A DNA stretch of 64,000 nt, taken from contig CM018032.1 in NCBI GenBank assembly GCA_008638375.1, forward strand, positions 8,601,001 to 8,665,000. The letters are read 5' to 3'. The DNA comes from Nyssa sinensis (taxonomy: Eukaryota; Streptophyta; Magnoliopsida; Cornales; Nyssaceae). This document shows, one piece after another, positions 13,023 through 24,643 of the stretch; the stretch's first letter is position 1; each line of letters begins with the position of its first letter. The notes under the pieces are model-generated. The model had not been told where the DNA came from and did no database searches. It saw nothing but the letters and a program-made list of their open reading frames with translations. The position numbers were made by a program, and so were the translations under genes.

Positions 13023-13816
13023 ATATTTATGGATTTATATATAAGATATAGCTATTTACACTCTTAATTATATAAATGTGTTTCAAGATAATATTGTTTT
13101 AATAAATAAAAAATTATTTTTTAGAGTGCAATTGAACAACTTGGAGGAGGAATAGATCCTATATAAAAGTACAAATATGAATATTGTAAAAATTGGCTTT
13201 TTAGAGCTTAAATATATAACAAAGGAGTGGGTTTAGGTATTCTTTGTGTGTGTATATATATATATATATATATTATACATACGTATATATATGATGGGTG
13301 TACGACAGGCGCAACGTGTCCAATGAGAATGATTACTTGTCATATCTCATTACTTTCTCTGCTTTTATGTCATCTTATCTTAATCACTCAGCAGAGTAAT
13401 CTGACAACTAACCATGGTGTTGCGCCACAGCGCTAAAGAAGATGGGGATTCCCTCGTTAGACGACCGCAAGATGAAGATCAGATGGTGGGTATGAATCAA
13501 TGAGTAGTTAATCAAAAGCCATTAGTATGCATCAGATGAATCTCAGCCGTTTAATAAGTGGGTCACCCTTGCATATATTGACAAAATTTAAAAGGGTCGG
13601 ACCTGGTTTTGAGAAAGTCAGTCCTGTGTCGCGTAGGGGAAGACTAAATTGCTGAGTGCAATTAATTTGAGCTGTGAAGTTATCATTATTACATCCCATT
13701 AAGCGTTGATTGTGATATTAATAGCTTCAATATTGCGCTGATAGTGATAGACAACTTTGGGTCCCCTCTCTCTCTTCCCCTCTCTCTCTCTCTATATATA
13801 TATGTATTAAAAATAT

Positions 13817-14165
13817 GAAATGACATAAATGTTACGATCAACACTATTTTCGTAGGAAGAATGTTAATTTCAATGACAAATTCTAAAAATTCATGAATAT
13901 TAATGACAGGTGAATGAGATAAATGATAACATCCATTCTATTTTCGTAGGAAGAGTGTTAATTTCACTCACAAAGTCTAAAACTTTAGAAATATAATTGA
14001 CGGGTGAATGACATAAATGTTAAAATCAACTTTATTTTTGTAAGAAGAATGTTAGTTTCAACAACACAAGTTTGAAAGTTTACGAATCTAATTGACCGGT
14101 AAATGAGATAAATGATAAGATCAATTCTATTTTGTACGAAATATGAACCTGATTGACGGGTGAAA
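13817..14165. repeat. Diverged ~95-bp tandem repeat array (3.5 copies)
   Basis: Successive copies begin near 13817, 13912, 14004 and 14101, the last incomplete. Each carries GA.ATAAATG.TA, then ATTCTATTTTCGTAGGAAGA, then GTTAATTTCA, and ends in AATTGACGGGTGAA. Copies differ at many sites, so the array is old. No open frame. Confidence 0.82.
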
Positions 14166-16347
14166 TTTATGTTTAAATATGATAATGATGTATAAATTAT
14201 ACGTATTAATTAAATTACAAGTTTTTAATTTTTGTAATTTGTAATTAGTCGTGATAGTTGTACTGTGATTGAAATAATGAATTTTAAATATTTGACGTAT
14301 TAAATTTTAATATTTAAAATGTGTTTAAATTTTTATTATTCTATTTTTTAAGATTTAATAGAAGTATGTGTTATAGGATCGGTGCTTGTAACCGAGCCTT
14401 TTTTTAAAATTTTTTTTAATAAATTACAATAAATAATCTATTCTAACATCGTGAGACGGGTAAAAGGGATTCATTCTTGTTACAAAAAAAAAAAAAAAAA
14501 TCTATTTCCATATTAGATGTATATTATGCCAAAAAAATTGTGTAATTTTTAATTAATATAATTGTAAAGATAAAGGGTTATATTCTAATTGAACCTCCAT
14601 TTTAACTAAAATAGAGGGGGAAAAAACAAAAAAAAATCTCTCCATTATGTAAACCAGCTATTTTACATAATAATTAAATACCTAATCACATTTGATTAGA
14701 AATTTTGATTAGCTATCTTCCATCTCTCTCAATGCCTCTTCTGTCAAAAGATATCATTTTTTTTTCACAAAGTACAATGATGAAATTTTTATTAAAAAAT
14801 GGAGTGTTGAAGTTAATTATTCAAAAAATGATTAGTTAAAAATTAGAAATGTTCTAAAGATTTTCTATTTAAATCACGCTAAAAACAAGTCGTATTTCAA
14901 ATTTTTTGAAAAAATAAAATAAAAATAGAAATTAATGAAAATCGATATACTATGTTTGTCTATTGACATGGACAAGATCAGCCTCTCAAAAAAAAAAAAA
15001 AAAAGAACTTTTTAAACTTTTCTATTTTTTTTTTTTTGAAAAATACTTCTCTTATTTAAATTTTGCCCCGACTAGGTTTGATATTTATTTTTTTATACTT
15101 TAATCGGCCTCTTCAATGAGAGTTTTATCAATTTTTATCAATTTTTTTATTTAGAGGAACATTTTTTGAGCATCTTTTCCTTTGATTGGATTTCTTATGA
15201 AATATATTAATTTTTTTATATTTATTAATTTTTAAATTTATGATTAATATTAAGTAAAGATTTTATCAGAGTGATTTTTGGAGTGAGAAGAGGACAATAT
15301 TATATTTAGACTTTGATGGGAAAAAAGAAGTAAAAGAAAATGTAGTTTAGGCATCACTTTCTGAGGCTCCCAATTTTCTTATCTTGGACTCTCCCCCTCT
15401 AGCTTATTGATTTGCACCTTTCCACATCAGCTTTGAATCTAGGCTGGTTTACCCTATAACTTGTACATCACAACTTTGTCTTTTGTGAATGCTGTTTCGT
15501 GGAAGCCAAGAAACTCTTCTCTCTCTCATCTAAATTCATTATCATTATATATTCTATGTAGCAGCAAATTATATATATATATATATATTAAGGCAAATAA
15601 TAAACATATAGTACGAAATGAATTTGTAAAGTAACAACTGATCACTTTGTAAGAAAAAGATGAAAGGCAAAGTGATGGAAAAAAGCCAGGAGGGGGACTA
15701 TGTCTTCTCCATTTATGTTCATAATATATAATGTATACAATATGTGTATGTTTTTACTCCTCCTACAATATATTATTTATGTATAAAATCTTGTACATAG
15801 AGCAAAATTTAGAATAAATAATATTACTCTTTCCAGAAAATTAATTTCACACCTTTTTTATGAATAAAAAAAAAATCTTACATTGAATAAAAATTAATTA
15901 TATTCTTCAAAATTACATAACAAATATGAACTTTAAATACTCGAAACAAAAACAAGAAGAAAAAACCAAAAAATTAAGATTAAATACATTACAAGACTCA
16001 ACCATTTATTTAATCTAATATTTACTAAGTTTCAGTTGCTTTCAAGTTTCAACTACTTTGAAAATTGCTGCAAGAATTAAGAAGTAGGAGACCCATCTGT
16101 AATAATATGACTATCTGCATCATATGATCATAAATATTACTCGCAAAAGTACAAAGAAAGCTGGAAAAGGCCATGATTGTTCTCCCATAAAAAAAAAAAA
16201 AAAAATCAAAACCAAAACTTGAGGCAGATCTCAGACCTCAACAACTCAAGACTCTCTTCAATTATGCAGTAATTGATACCCATAATATATATATATAGTA
16301 GAAAATTGGCCAAACAAGGCACTATCACCACCTAAATTTTCATTCTC
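14166..16347. other. AT-rich intergenic DNA downstream of the DUF506 gene
   Basis: A/T homopolymers and a TA microsatellite (15571-15588). I see no gene or identifiable element. Confidence 0.65.
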
Positions 16348-17347
16348 TTAAGGTTTTACAATTGGAGGTCCCCATTTGCTAAATTTGGAGGCACCATAAA
16401 TATTGCTACCACTGTTGGGCATGCCAACTTCTCTGGTGGGTGAGAATGAAACTTTCTTGCAGTTCTCAGAGAGCCACTTGGACTGCATGTAACTGGCTCT
16501 TCTCCATGGAGGAATGTGAAGGCCCCTTTCTTTAAGTGATTGTTTGGCAGCTGCACAGAGCAAAAAGATTATCTTGTTGAGCTTTTCTTCAGTTCCAACA
16601 AATATGGAAGGAAGAGAGTTTGAGAGCTCCGTGTAGGTTGCTGTAGGCTTAGCCAATTCAAACTGTGACCTGAAATCCATGTCCACTATCAACCTCACTG
16701 CTTCACCACCTCTGTTTTCTTTCATCATAACATCAACATATTCGTAATCACCTGTAAATTGAAACACTTTAACAGCAAAAAATAAAAATCAGAAATGGGT
16801 TTCATGAAAATCGCAAGGAACTTACACGACAAACAAATATGCAAGTACTATATATATACATATATATTTATATAATATGATGAGAGAGAGAGAGAGAGAG
16901 ACCTGAAGGACGACCAAAAGCAGTGACCCATGAAGTTTTGCAGAGGGACGCTTCATAACCATCCGTTTTCAACCTCAATACAATCCACTTCTTTAGATTC
17001 TTGGTTTCCCCTGTAGCTTCAACCCTCTTCAAGTACAATAAGATTTTCTGAAGAATCTGTGTCTCAGCATAAGTTACCCTCTCAAGAATTTCCTGAAGGG
17101 TGAATACAAGATGAGACCCAGGAAATAGGAGAAATCAACCAGCAAAAATCAACAATATTCCACAAAAGATAAAGAGTAGATTCAGAAGGGAAAAAAAAAA
17201 AAAAAAAGGAACCTGTAAACTGATCAGATACGTGGATTTATGATGAACTTGGATGGGTTTTGAAGTAGGGGAAATGGGAGGGGATGGTTCTGATTCAATG
17301 AAGTCTCTGACCATCTGAATCAGTTTTTCTTCTTCTGAGCTACCCAT
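16348..17347 (-). CDS. DUF506 / PDDEXK_6 family protein (short form)
   Basis: Three exons on the minus strand: 17347-17213 (starting MGSSEEEKLIQMV), 17092-16903 and 16751-16348 (ending GPPIVKP, TAA). All junctions are GT-AG and the frame is continuous, giving 242 residues. The core EILERVTYAETQI, LKKWIVLRLKTDGYEASLCK, GDYEYVDVMM, RLIVDMDFRSQFELA.PT and LHIPPWRRASYMQSKW is the plant DUF506 domain, placed by profile methods near PD-(D/E)XK nucleases. No biochemical activity is established; an Arabidopsis member (RXR1) restrains root-hair growth. It is on the short side for the family because the N-terminal region before the domain is small. The start is the only ATG fitting exon 1. A GA microsatellite lies just inside intron 2, and CA/TA runs lie about 110 bp upstream of the ATG. 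Confidence 0.92.
16873..16900. repeat. (GA)n microsatellite in DUF506 gene intron 2
   Basis: GA units directly abut the donor side of exon 2 in transcript orientation, giving a CT-rich start to the intron. Confidence 0.85.
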
Positions 17348-17458
17348 TACTGTTCCTTCTCCTCCGAGGGAGGTTCTGTGCATTTGTTTTATATACCAAC
17401 AATAATGGTTGAGTCTTGAAAGGCACACTGTTCTCTCTCCAGAGAAGAAAGCTTTGGT

Positions 17459-17494
<36 letters not shown>

Positions 17495-18446
17495 TACACG
17501 CACACTGTGGATTAGTAATGCTCCCTCGTGATAGGAGGAGAGAGGGAACAGAATCAAATACATTTAGGAATGTCACCATCATCGACTCATCCAAGTGCTG
17601 GCATTGTAACAGTACGGGATTAACATACACTGGGCTCTATGTCATCACACTCCTCTCTCTCTCTCTCGCTCTATATATATATATATATATATATATCTCC
17701 CTGTGTTGACTCTCGCGATACTCGGTAGGAAGCCGTAGAGCCCTTAAGGTTGCAAAACCGTGAAATTACACCTTTGCAGGCAAGCAATGCTTTTATTATT
17801 ATTATTTTCATTAATTATAAAAATTAAAATAATAGTCTCACGTAATTTATCGACTATTAGATGAGTATAAAAAAATTATAAAGAATTAATTTAAAAAAAT
17901 GAATTCAGAGTATTGGATGTTTAATAATTTTTATTCGAAATGATTATGATTTTTTTGCCTTATTTTTATATCTTATTATAATAAATTAATATTTTAAAAA
18001 CTAAGTATATATAAAACAAATATAAAAAAAACAGTGTTGGATGAAGGGCGACTACTACAATTTTTTTAAATTGTACTTCTTTTAAGTCCTTCAACTTTTT
18101 GTTATGTACATATGAGAATCTTTTTAATTTTTAATATTGATAATTTTTTTTTCATTACTTTAATTTTTGGATGTACCATGGTATAAATAATATTACATAT
18201 ATATATATATGGTACCTCGTCAAACGTGTTTGTTATCAAATTTTTTTTTGAATAAATTTGATATAATAAGGTGACATTGTATTCATCTAATAATGTCTTA
18301 TTATATATAATATGGCCTGTTTTTTTATAGTAAGATATAATATATATATATATATATCAAAATATTTTTAAAAGAATACATTGATGCATAATTTATCAAA
18401 TTCACTCAAAAATATCTTGCTTGAAACAAAACATGTCATGCTGAAG
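17348..18446. other. Upstream region of DUF506 gene
   Basis: Likely promoter and spacer. Apart from microsatellites (17459-17494, 17659-17697, 18329-18357) I see nothing specific. Confidence 0.55.
17459..17494. repeat. (TA)n(CA)n microsatellite upstream of DUF506 gene
   Basis: A TA run followed by CA repeats about 110 bp 5' of the ATG. The TA run could serve as a TATA region for the minus-strand gene, which is inference only. A further CT/TA microsatellite lies at 17659-17697. Confidence 0.85.
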
Positions 18447-18873
18447 GGTAATTGCCCAACGATTCAGGCAAGAAGCCAGGGAAATATTGTGTCTAGCATT
18501 TTATATGTGGCCCAACCAAACACATTATAATTTCTCCAAACAGGTTTTCAAAACGCAAAACTAGAGGCTTAAAATTACAAACGCAATTGTTAACTTTTGA
18601 GAGAAGTTTTGAAGACTCCATTTTAGTAAATGTCATTCAATTTTGCTCATCAACTCCTCTAATAAATTATTATTAGGCGGACAAATTATATAAATTTCAT
18701 TTGAATATACTAAAAATTTTAGCCATTTAAGAAACTTGATGACATATTTATCAAAAGACTAGACATTGTACACTAGTGACAATTATCAGTCATTAGTTCG
18801 AATGCAAGTCAGTTGGTTCAATCATATGATAATAATTCCATGTTATTTGAAAAATAAAATTATTTTCCTATAA

Positions 18874-18912
<39 letters not shown>

Positions 18913-19226
18913 CGCACACGCGCACTTAATAAGACAACATTAGCTAAAAAAATAATAATTCAAGAAGCCTCTAACTGTGATTAGTGCTTCACAATCAAAG
19001 TGGTTCAACCGGCCAATTCAATGTGATCTTGACAACGAAGTTTTGGATAAGATTGGAGGACTTGCATTGAATTTGAGTTTTTTTTTTGGATCCGTTTTAA
19101 TTTTTTCTCAACACCTTTTTAACACAATGTGAGTTGGAAAAATGCAATTCAAGATTTTCTTTCTCCCAATCCAAATATTTAGGTTGATGAGAAATTGTTC
19201 AAACACCAACTTAATGGCAAGGCAAT
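18447..19226 (+). repeat. Segmental tandem duplication, unit 1 (~780 bp)
   Basis: Starts GGTAATTGCCCAACGATTCA. The ordered motifs (GGCCCAACCAAACAC, ACAAACGCAATTGTTAA, GAAGACTCC, TTTTGCTCAT, AATTTCATTTGAATAT, a TA/TG microsatellite, ACATTAGCTAA, TTTTTAACACA.TGTG, GTTGATGA) recur in the same order in unit 2, which begins immediately afterwards. Divergence is substantial, so the duplication is old. No coding capacity. Confidence 0.8.
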
Positions 19227-19458
19227 GGTAATTGCCCAAGGATTCAGGCATAAAGCACCTTGAATATGCATCAAGTGCAACACTATGTCCAACGTTTTAT
19301 CCGTAGGCCCAACCAAACACGTCATAGTTTTCCCAACCAGGTCTTCAAAATGCAGAAGTGGGTGGATAAACCCCCTCCCCTCAAACAGGCCTAAAACAAC
19401 AAATGCAATTCTTAACCTTTGATGATTGCTTCGCCTAGGGTGATTCCAGTGGGGTCTT

Positions 19459-19718
19459 TGTAATGAATTTAATTCTATTTTGCACTTTTGAACAAGTCTT
19501 TGTCTGTCCTAGTCTTTAAGAGGTTGCTTTACCAAGTTTGTAGGAGTCTTAGTAGTGGTGTCAGTAGTGGGACAGTGTTCCTTGTTTTCTAGAACAGCTG
19601 TGAGTTAGTTCCTAAATTAGTGGTATGCTAGTTTATGTAATCGTTTATTTAAGTAATTGGGTTTAATGAATAAATATGACTTCAACTTTTCCAGCTTATC
19701 TTTCTCTATTTTATATCA
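19459..19718 (+). repeat. 5' LTR of the copia element
   Basis: Begins TGTAATGAATTTAATTC and ends TTTATATCA; about 91% identical by eye to 23836-24094. Confidence 0.93.
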
Positions 19719-19719
19719 G

Positions 19720-19731
19720 TGGTATCAGAGC
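19720..19731 (+). other. Primer-binding site (initiator Met tRNA)
   Basis: TGGTATCAGAGC, one base after the 5' LTR, is the usual plant copia and gypsy minus-strand priming site. Confidence 0.93.
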
Positions 19732-19822
19732 TTGCTTGTAAACAGGAGAAGTGTTGAAGGGTTGAAGCTCTTATCTACTCTCTCTTGTTCTTTTTCTGGG
19801 CAATAGCAACGCTTCTCTTTCA

Positions 19823-22800
19823 ATGGCGATAGAGGCTTTTGTGCAACCTGCTATACCTAGATTTGATGGTCATTATGATCATTGGAGTATGTTGATGGAG
19901 AACTTCTTGAGGTCCAAAGAGTATTGGCATCTCATTGAAGTTGGAATTGCAGAAACAAAGTCGAGCACTTTGACAGATGCTCAGAAAGTGAGGCTGAAGG
20001 AACAAAAATTGAAGGACTTGAAGGCAAAGAACTACCTATTCCAGACAATTGATCGAACAATCCTAGATACTATGCTCACCAAAGATACTTCAAAACAAAT
20101 CTGGGATGCAATGAAGCAAAAGTACTGAGGCAATGCAAATGTAAAACAGTCTCAACTTCAAGCATTTTGTTCGCAATTTGAGACTCTTCGCATGCAGCCG
20201 ACAGAGTCAGTGGAGGAATATTTCTCCAAAACCATGTCTATTGTGAACAAGATGAGATCGCGTGGAGAAAAGATGGGAGAAATAACTGTCATTAAGAAGA
20301 TTTTTCGATCAATGAATAGGAAGTTCGATCACGTGGTCTACTCGATTGAGGAATCAAAGGATCTTGATGTCCTTTCGATTGAAGAATTGATGAGTTCCCT
20401 AACTGTCCATGAGCAACGGATCGATCAGCATGAAGTAATAGAGCAAGCATTGCAGCTACAACAATCATCAAGCAACACTTAGAAGGGTTCCGGGCATGGA
20501 AAAGGAGGAAGCAACAACAATAATAATGATCATTCCACACATAATAGTAGAGCTTTAGACACCAAAGGCAGAGGCAAAGGATGGGATGATCATCATGGCT
20601 GTGACCAGGAACAAAAAACATTTGACAAATCCAAAGTCAAATGCTATAGATGTCACCAGTTCGGCCACTATCGTTCTGAATGTCGTACAAAGGAAAGGAA
20701 GCAAAATCAAATTTTGCAGAGAAGGAAAAGGAAATTTCTCTTCTAATGGCTTGCATTGTAGCTGAGGACGGCCAAAGCAAGTGGTACTTGGACACAAGAT
20801 CTAGCAATTATATGTGTGGAAACAAGTCTATATTCTCTGAATTAGACGAGTCCTATCATTCGTTTGTCAAATTTGGAGATGGTTCAACTATCTCTATTAT
20901 GGGGAAGGGCAACATGTAAATCCAGACATCTCAAAAAACACATCAGGCAATTTCAAATGTGTTTTATGTACCGGGATTAAAAAGCAATCTGTTGAGCGTG
21001 GGTCAACTTCAAGAAAAGGGATATGAGATCATCATTAAGGAAGGAAAGACCCAAATCCAAGATCCAATGAAGGGCTTGATCACTCAGGTTAGTATGATCA
21101 CAAATCGCATGTTTCCTTTATATGTCCAGAGTGATATCTTTCCTTATCTTTCTGCTATGGTGAAAGATGTAGCTTGGTTGTGGCATTTTCGCTATGGTCA
21201 TTTAAACTTCTCTGGTCTAAAGCTGCTTTAGCAAAAAAGTATGGTGTCAAGCCTTCCACACCTTTCACGTGTTTGTGAAGAATGTGTGATTGGCAAACAA
21301 CATAGAGATCCTTTCCTGAAAGGAAAAGCATGGAGAGCCAAGAATGTGTTAGAGCTAGTGCATTCCGATATATGTGGTCCCATTAATCCGTCATCCAACG
21401 GTAATAAGAGGTACTTTATTACCTTTTATCAATGACTTTAGTCGCAAAACATGAGTCTACTTGTTACAGGAAAAGTCTGAAGCTTTCTTGGCATTCAAAA
21501 ATTATAAGGTTCTTGTGGAGAAAGAAGACGGATAGTCAATCAAAACACTACGAACAGATCGTGGTGGAAAATACAACTCACAGGAATTTGCAAGTTTTTG
21601 TGAGATGAATGGAATCAAAAGGCAGCTCACAACTTCCTACTCACCACAACAAAATGGTGTTGCGGAGAGGAAAAACCGTAGATCTTAAATATGGTGTGGA
21701 ATATGCTGAATAAATCAAATCTTTCTAAGAGATTCTGGCCCGAGGCAATCTTGTGGAGTATTCATCTCTTACATAGAAGTCCTACTGTTGCTGTTCGAGA
21801 TAGAACACCTGAAGAAGCATGGAGTGGTAAAAGACTGAGTGTGGACCACTTGCGAATTTTTGGGTGTGTTGCATACGCCCATGTTCCAGACGAGAAGATG
21901 AAGAAGCTTGATGACAAAGTGGAACAATGTGTTTTCCTTGGGGTCAGTGAGCAGTCCAAGGTGTATAAGTTGTTTAATCCAATCACTCAGAAAATTATTA
22001 TCAGCTGGGATTATCAACCGGGATGTCATATTTGATGAAGATAAGACGTGGACAGAAGTTGATGATGATTCCAATCACAATATCCCACTGAGTTTGGACG
22101 ATCATGAAGAAAAAAGTCTTCCTCAACCAATACTTGGTGATCAAACGACTGGCGTACAACAATCATTTGAACCAAGCTTTTCGAGTTAACCAGTAGCAAC
22201 TCCTAAAGAGGAGAACTCAGAACCTTCAACCATTTCCCGACCTAAACGTACCAGAAGAATAGTAGCGTGGATGCAAGACTATAAGGTAAGTGGAGTTGAT
22301 CAATCAGATGATGATCCACTTACACATTTTGCTCTGTTTGCAGACTGTGATCCTATTACATTTCAAGATGTTGCAAATACCCAAAATGGCAGAAAGCAAT
22401 AAATGAAGAAATTGCATCCATAGAGAAAAACAATACTTGAGAATTGACAGATCTTCCCAAAGGGCAAACGTCTATTGGTGTCAAATGGGTTTACAAGACA
22501 AAACTAAATGAAGAAGGGAAAGTTAATAGCAAAAGGATACAGGCAAGAATATAGTATCGACTACAAAGAGGTTTTTGCTCTAATCGCGCGACATGATACC
22601 ATTCAGTTAGTGCTTGCATTCGCAGCACAAAACTCATGACCCATTTTCCAATTGGACGTGAAGTCTGCATTCTTACAAGGCGAGTTGCAAGAATCAATAT
22701 ATGTTGATCAACCTCAAAGGTATGTGCAACAAGGGAAGGTGAACAAGGTGTATAAACTAAGGAATGCTCTTTATGGGCTAAAACAAGCTCCTCAAGCTTG

Positions 22801-23786
22801 GTACAGCCGCATAACAACATATTTTTCAAGGTCAGGCTTTCAACAATGTCCATATAAGCATACTTTATTTGTTAAATTTGGATCTTCTAGTGAGTTATTA
22901 ATTGTATGCTTATATGTCGACAATTTAATTTTCACCGGCAATAGTAGTGCGATGTTTGATGATTTCAAAAATTCAATGATGTCGGAGTTTGAGATGTTTG
23001 ATCTAGGTCTAATGCATTACTTCCTTGGCTTTGAAGTAGTACAAGATTCTATTGGGATCTTTGTCTCACAAAAGAAGTATATTCGAGAGATCTTGGAAAG
23101 GTTTCAAATGGCGAGTTGCAATTCTGTTGGTTACCAGTTGAGCTTGGACTGAAGCTTACCAAAGACCATGAAGGAAAGAAGGTTAATGCAACTCTATACA
23201 AGCAAATTGTAGGAAGCCTTATATATTTGACTGCAACAAGACTTGATATAATGCACACAGTCAGTCTCATCAGCAGATATATGGAAAATCCTACAGCAAT
23301 GCATCTCCTTGCCGCCAAAAGAATTTTCCAATACTTGCAAGGGACGAGTAATTTTGGCATACTTTACAAGAAGGGTGAAAATTATGGTTTACTTAGCTTC
23401 ACTGATAATAACTATACTAGTGATCAAGATGATAGAAGAAGCACCTCAGGGTATACATTCATAATGGGATCGGGGGCTATATCTTGGTCGTCAAAGAAAC
23501 AAAAATTGTTACTTTGTCTACCACTGAAGCTGAATTCATCGCTGCTGCAGCCTGTGCATCTCAAGCAATTTGGTTGAGGAGACTTCTTGAAGAGTTGCAT
23601 TTTCATCAGGAAAGCCCCACACCAGTCTATTGCGATAACACTTCTATAATCAAGCTTTCCAAAAATCCAGTTTTGCATGGGAGAAGTAAACATATTGGAG
23701 AATCCAGTTTAAGGGAAGGAGTTGCAAGGTTCCTCAGCAACAAGCAAGCTAAGAGGGACTATTTGCCGGAGGGGCTGGGCCGATGA
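19823..23786 (+). pseudogene. Decayed copia gag-pol polyprotein
   Basis: Starts MAIEAFVQPAIPRFDGHYDH (19823). Recognisable in order: gag (FDGHYDHWSMLMENFL) to about 20480; zinc knuckle CX2CX4HX4C near 20642-20683; protease remnant where the usual DTGAS reads DTRSS; integrase zinc finger and HSDICGP core (21180-21440); TLRTDRGGKY with the AERKNR block (21550-21680); RT with DVKSAFLQGEL, ALYGLKQAPQAWY and an altered catalytic box, YVDN instead of YVDD (22650-22950); RNase H TEAEFIAAAACASQAIWL (23525). Stops (for example after 20125 and 20479) and frame changes between the pieces leave no functional product. Confidence 0.93.
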
Positions 23787-23826
23787 AGTATCCTTTCTAA
23801 ACTGAATGCAGTAGAACACTCAGTTT

Positions 23827-23835
23827 AAGGGAGGG
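23827..23835 (+). other. Polypurine tract of the copia element
   Basis: AAGGGAGGG immediately precedes the TG of the 3' LTR, as expected for plus-strand priming. Confidence 0.88.
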
Positions 23836-24094
23836 TGTTAAGAATTTAATTTTATTTTGCACTTTTGAACAAGTCTTTGTTTGTCCTAGTTTTTAAGAGT
23901 TTGCTTTACCAAGTTTGTAGGAGTTTTACTAGTAGTGTCAATAATGGGATAGCGTTCCTTGTTTTTTGGAACAACTGTGAGTTAGTTCCTAAATTAGTGG
24001 TAATGCTAGCTTGTGTAATCATTTACTTAAGTAGTTGGGTTTAATGAATAAATATGATTTCAACTTTTCCAGCTTATCTTTCTGTCTTATGTCA
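23836..24094 (+). repeat. 3' LTR of the copia element
   Basis: TGTTAAGAATTTAATTT to TTATGTCA. The differences from the 5' LTR are dominated by C/T and G/A changes, consistent with decay of methylated cytosines. Confidence 0.93.
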
Positions 24095-24426
24095 GTCTTC
24101 ACGTTGGGTTGCTCCTGAAGAAGGTTATTACAAAGTAAATGTGGATGGCAGCTGGGTTCTTAATGAGAAAAAAAGCGAGTGTAGGCGGAGTTATCCGTAA
24201 CTGTAAAGGAGATGTAATTGGGGGGGTTTTGCAAAAAAGATCCATTCTTGTTCATCTGCTGATCATGCTGAGGCATTACCAATGCTTTATGGTCTTCAAT
24301 TTGCTAAAGATATTGGCATCCACGATTTAGTGTTAGAGGGTGACTGTTTGAGTTTGATTTCTGCAGTTTCGACTTCCAGTAAGAACTTTTCAATTTTGGG
24401 AAATCTGGTGGAAGAGATTTGGCTAT

Positions 24427-24643
24427 GTTTGGATGAGTGGTTTACTGCCCGTGCGAACATTTTTTTGTTTTAAACGGACTTTTAAAATAAGTGGTTGTTT
24501 GTTTGGACTTCTCGAAACACCCGTTTAAACATTTTTAAGACTAAAACAAATGTTTTAAAAACGTGTTAGTAAGTAACTTTTTTCAAAATGTCCGTTTCAA
24601 AATACACTTTTCTAAAATGTCCGTTTCCACTGCTCATCCAAAC
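24427..24643. mobile_element. MITE-like inverted-repeat insertion in the LINE RNase H region
   Basis: GTTTGGATGAGTGG at 24427-24440 and its near-complement CCACTGCTCATCCAAAC at 24627-24643 bound about 215 bp containing further inverted motifs (AAACGGAC near 24473, GTCCGTTT near 24619). It separates RNase H residues that are contiguous in intact L1 copies. No clear target-site duplication was found, so the exact ends and superfamily are unsure. Confidence 0.6.

Larger units (their letters stand above)
9851..13816. other. AT-rich intergenic DNA
   Basis: Mostly A/T runs with TA and TG microsatellites (11543-11586, 12631-12660, 13253-13275). A more GC-balanced block at 10290-10690 has no sustained open frame on either strand. 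A MITE-like copy (11072-11480) and a local duplication (12885-13022) are listed separately. No gene is recognised. Confidence 0.7.
19459..24094 (+). mobile_element. Ty1-copia LTR retrotransposon, structurally complete, coding-dead
   Basis: 5' LTR 19459-19718 and 3' LTR 23836-24094 (about 260 bp, TG...CA). The five bases GTCTT flank it exactly on both sides (19454-19458 and 24095-24099). A primer site complementary to initiator Met tRNA follows the 5' LTR, and a purine tract precedes the 3' LTR. The internal region keeps the copia order gag, protease, integrase, RT, RNase H but has many stops. By eye the LTRs differ at roughly 22 of 255 positions, mostly transitions, so it is not a recent insertion. 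Confidence 0.95.
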
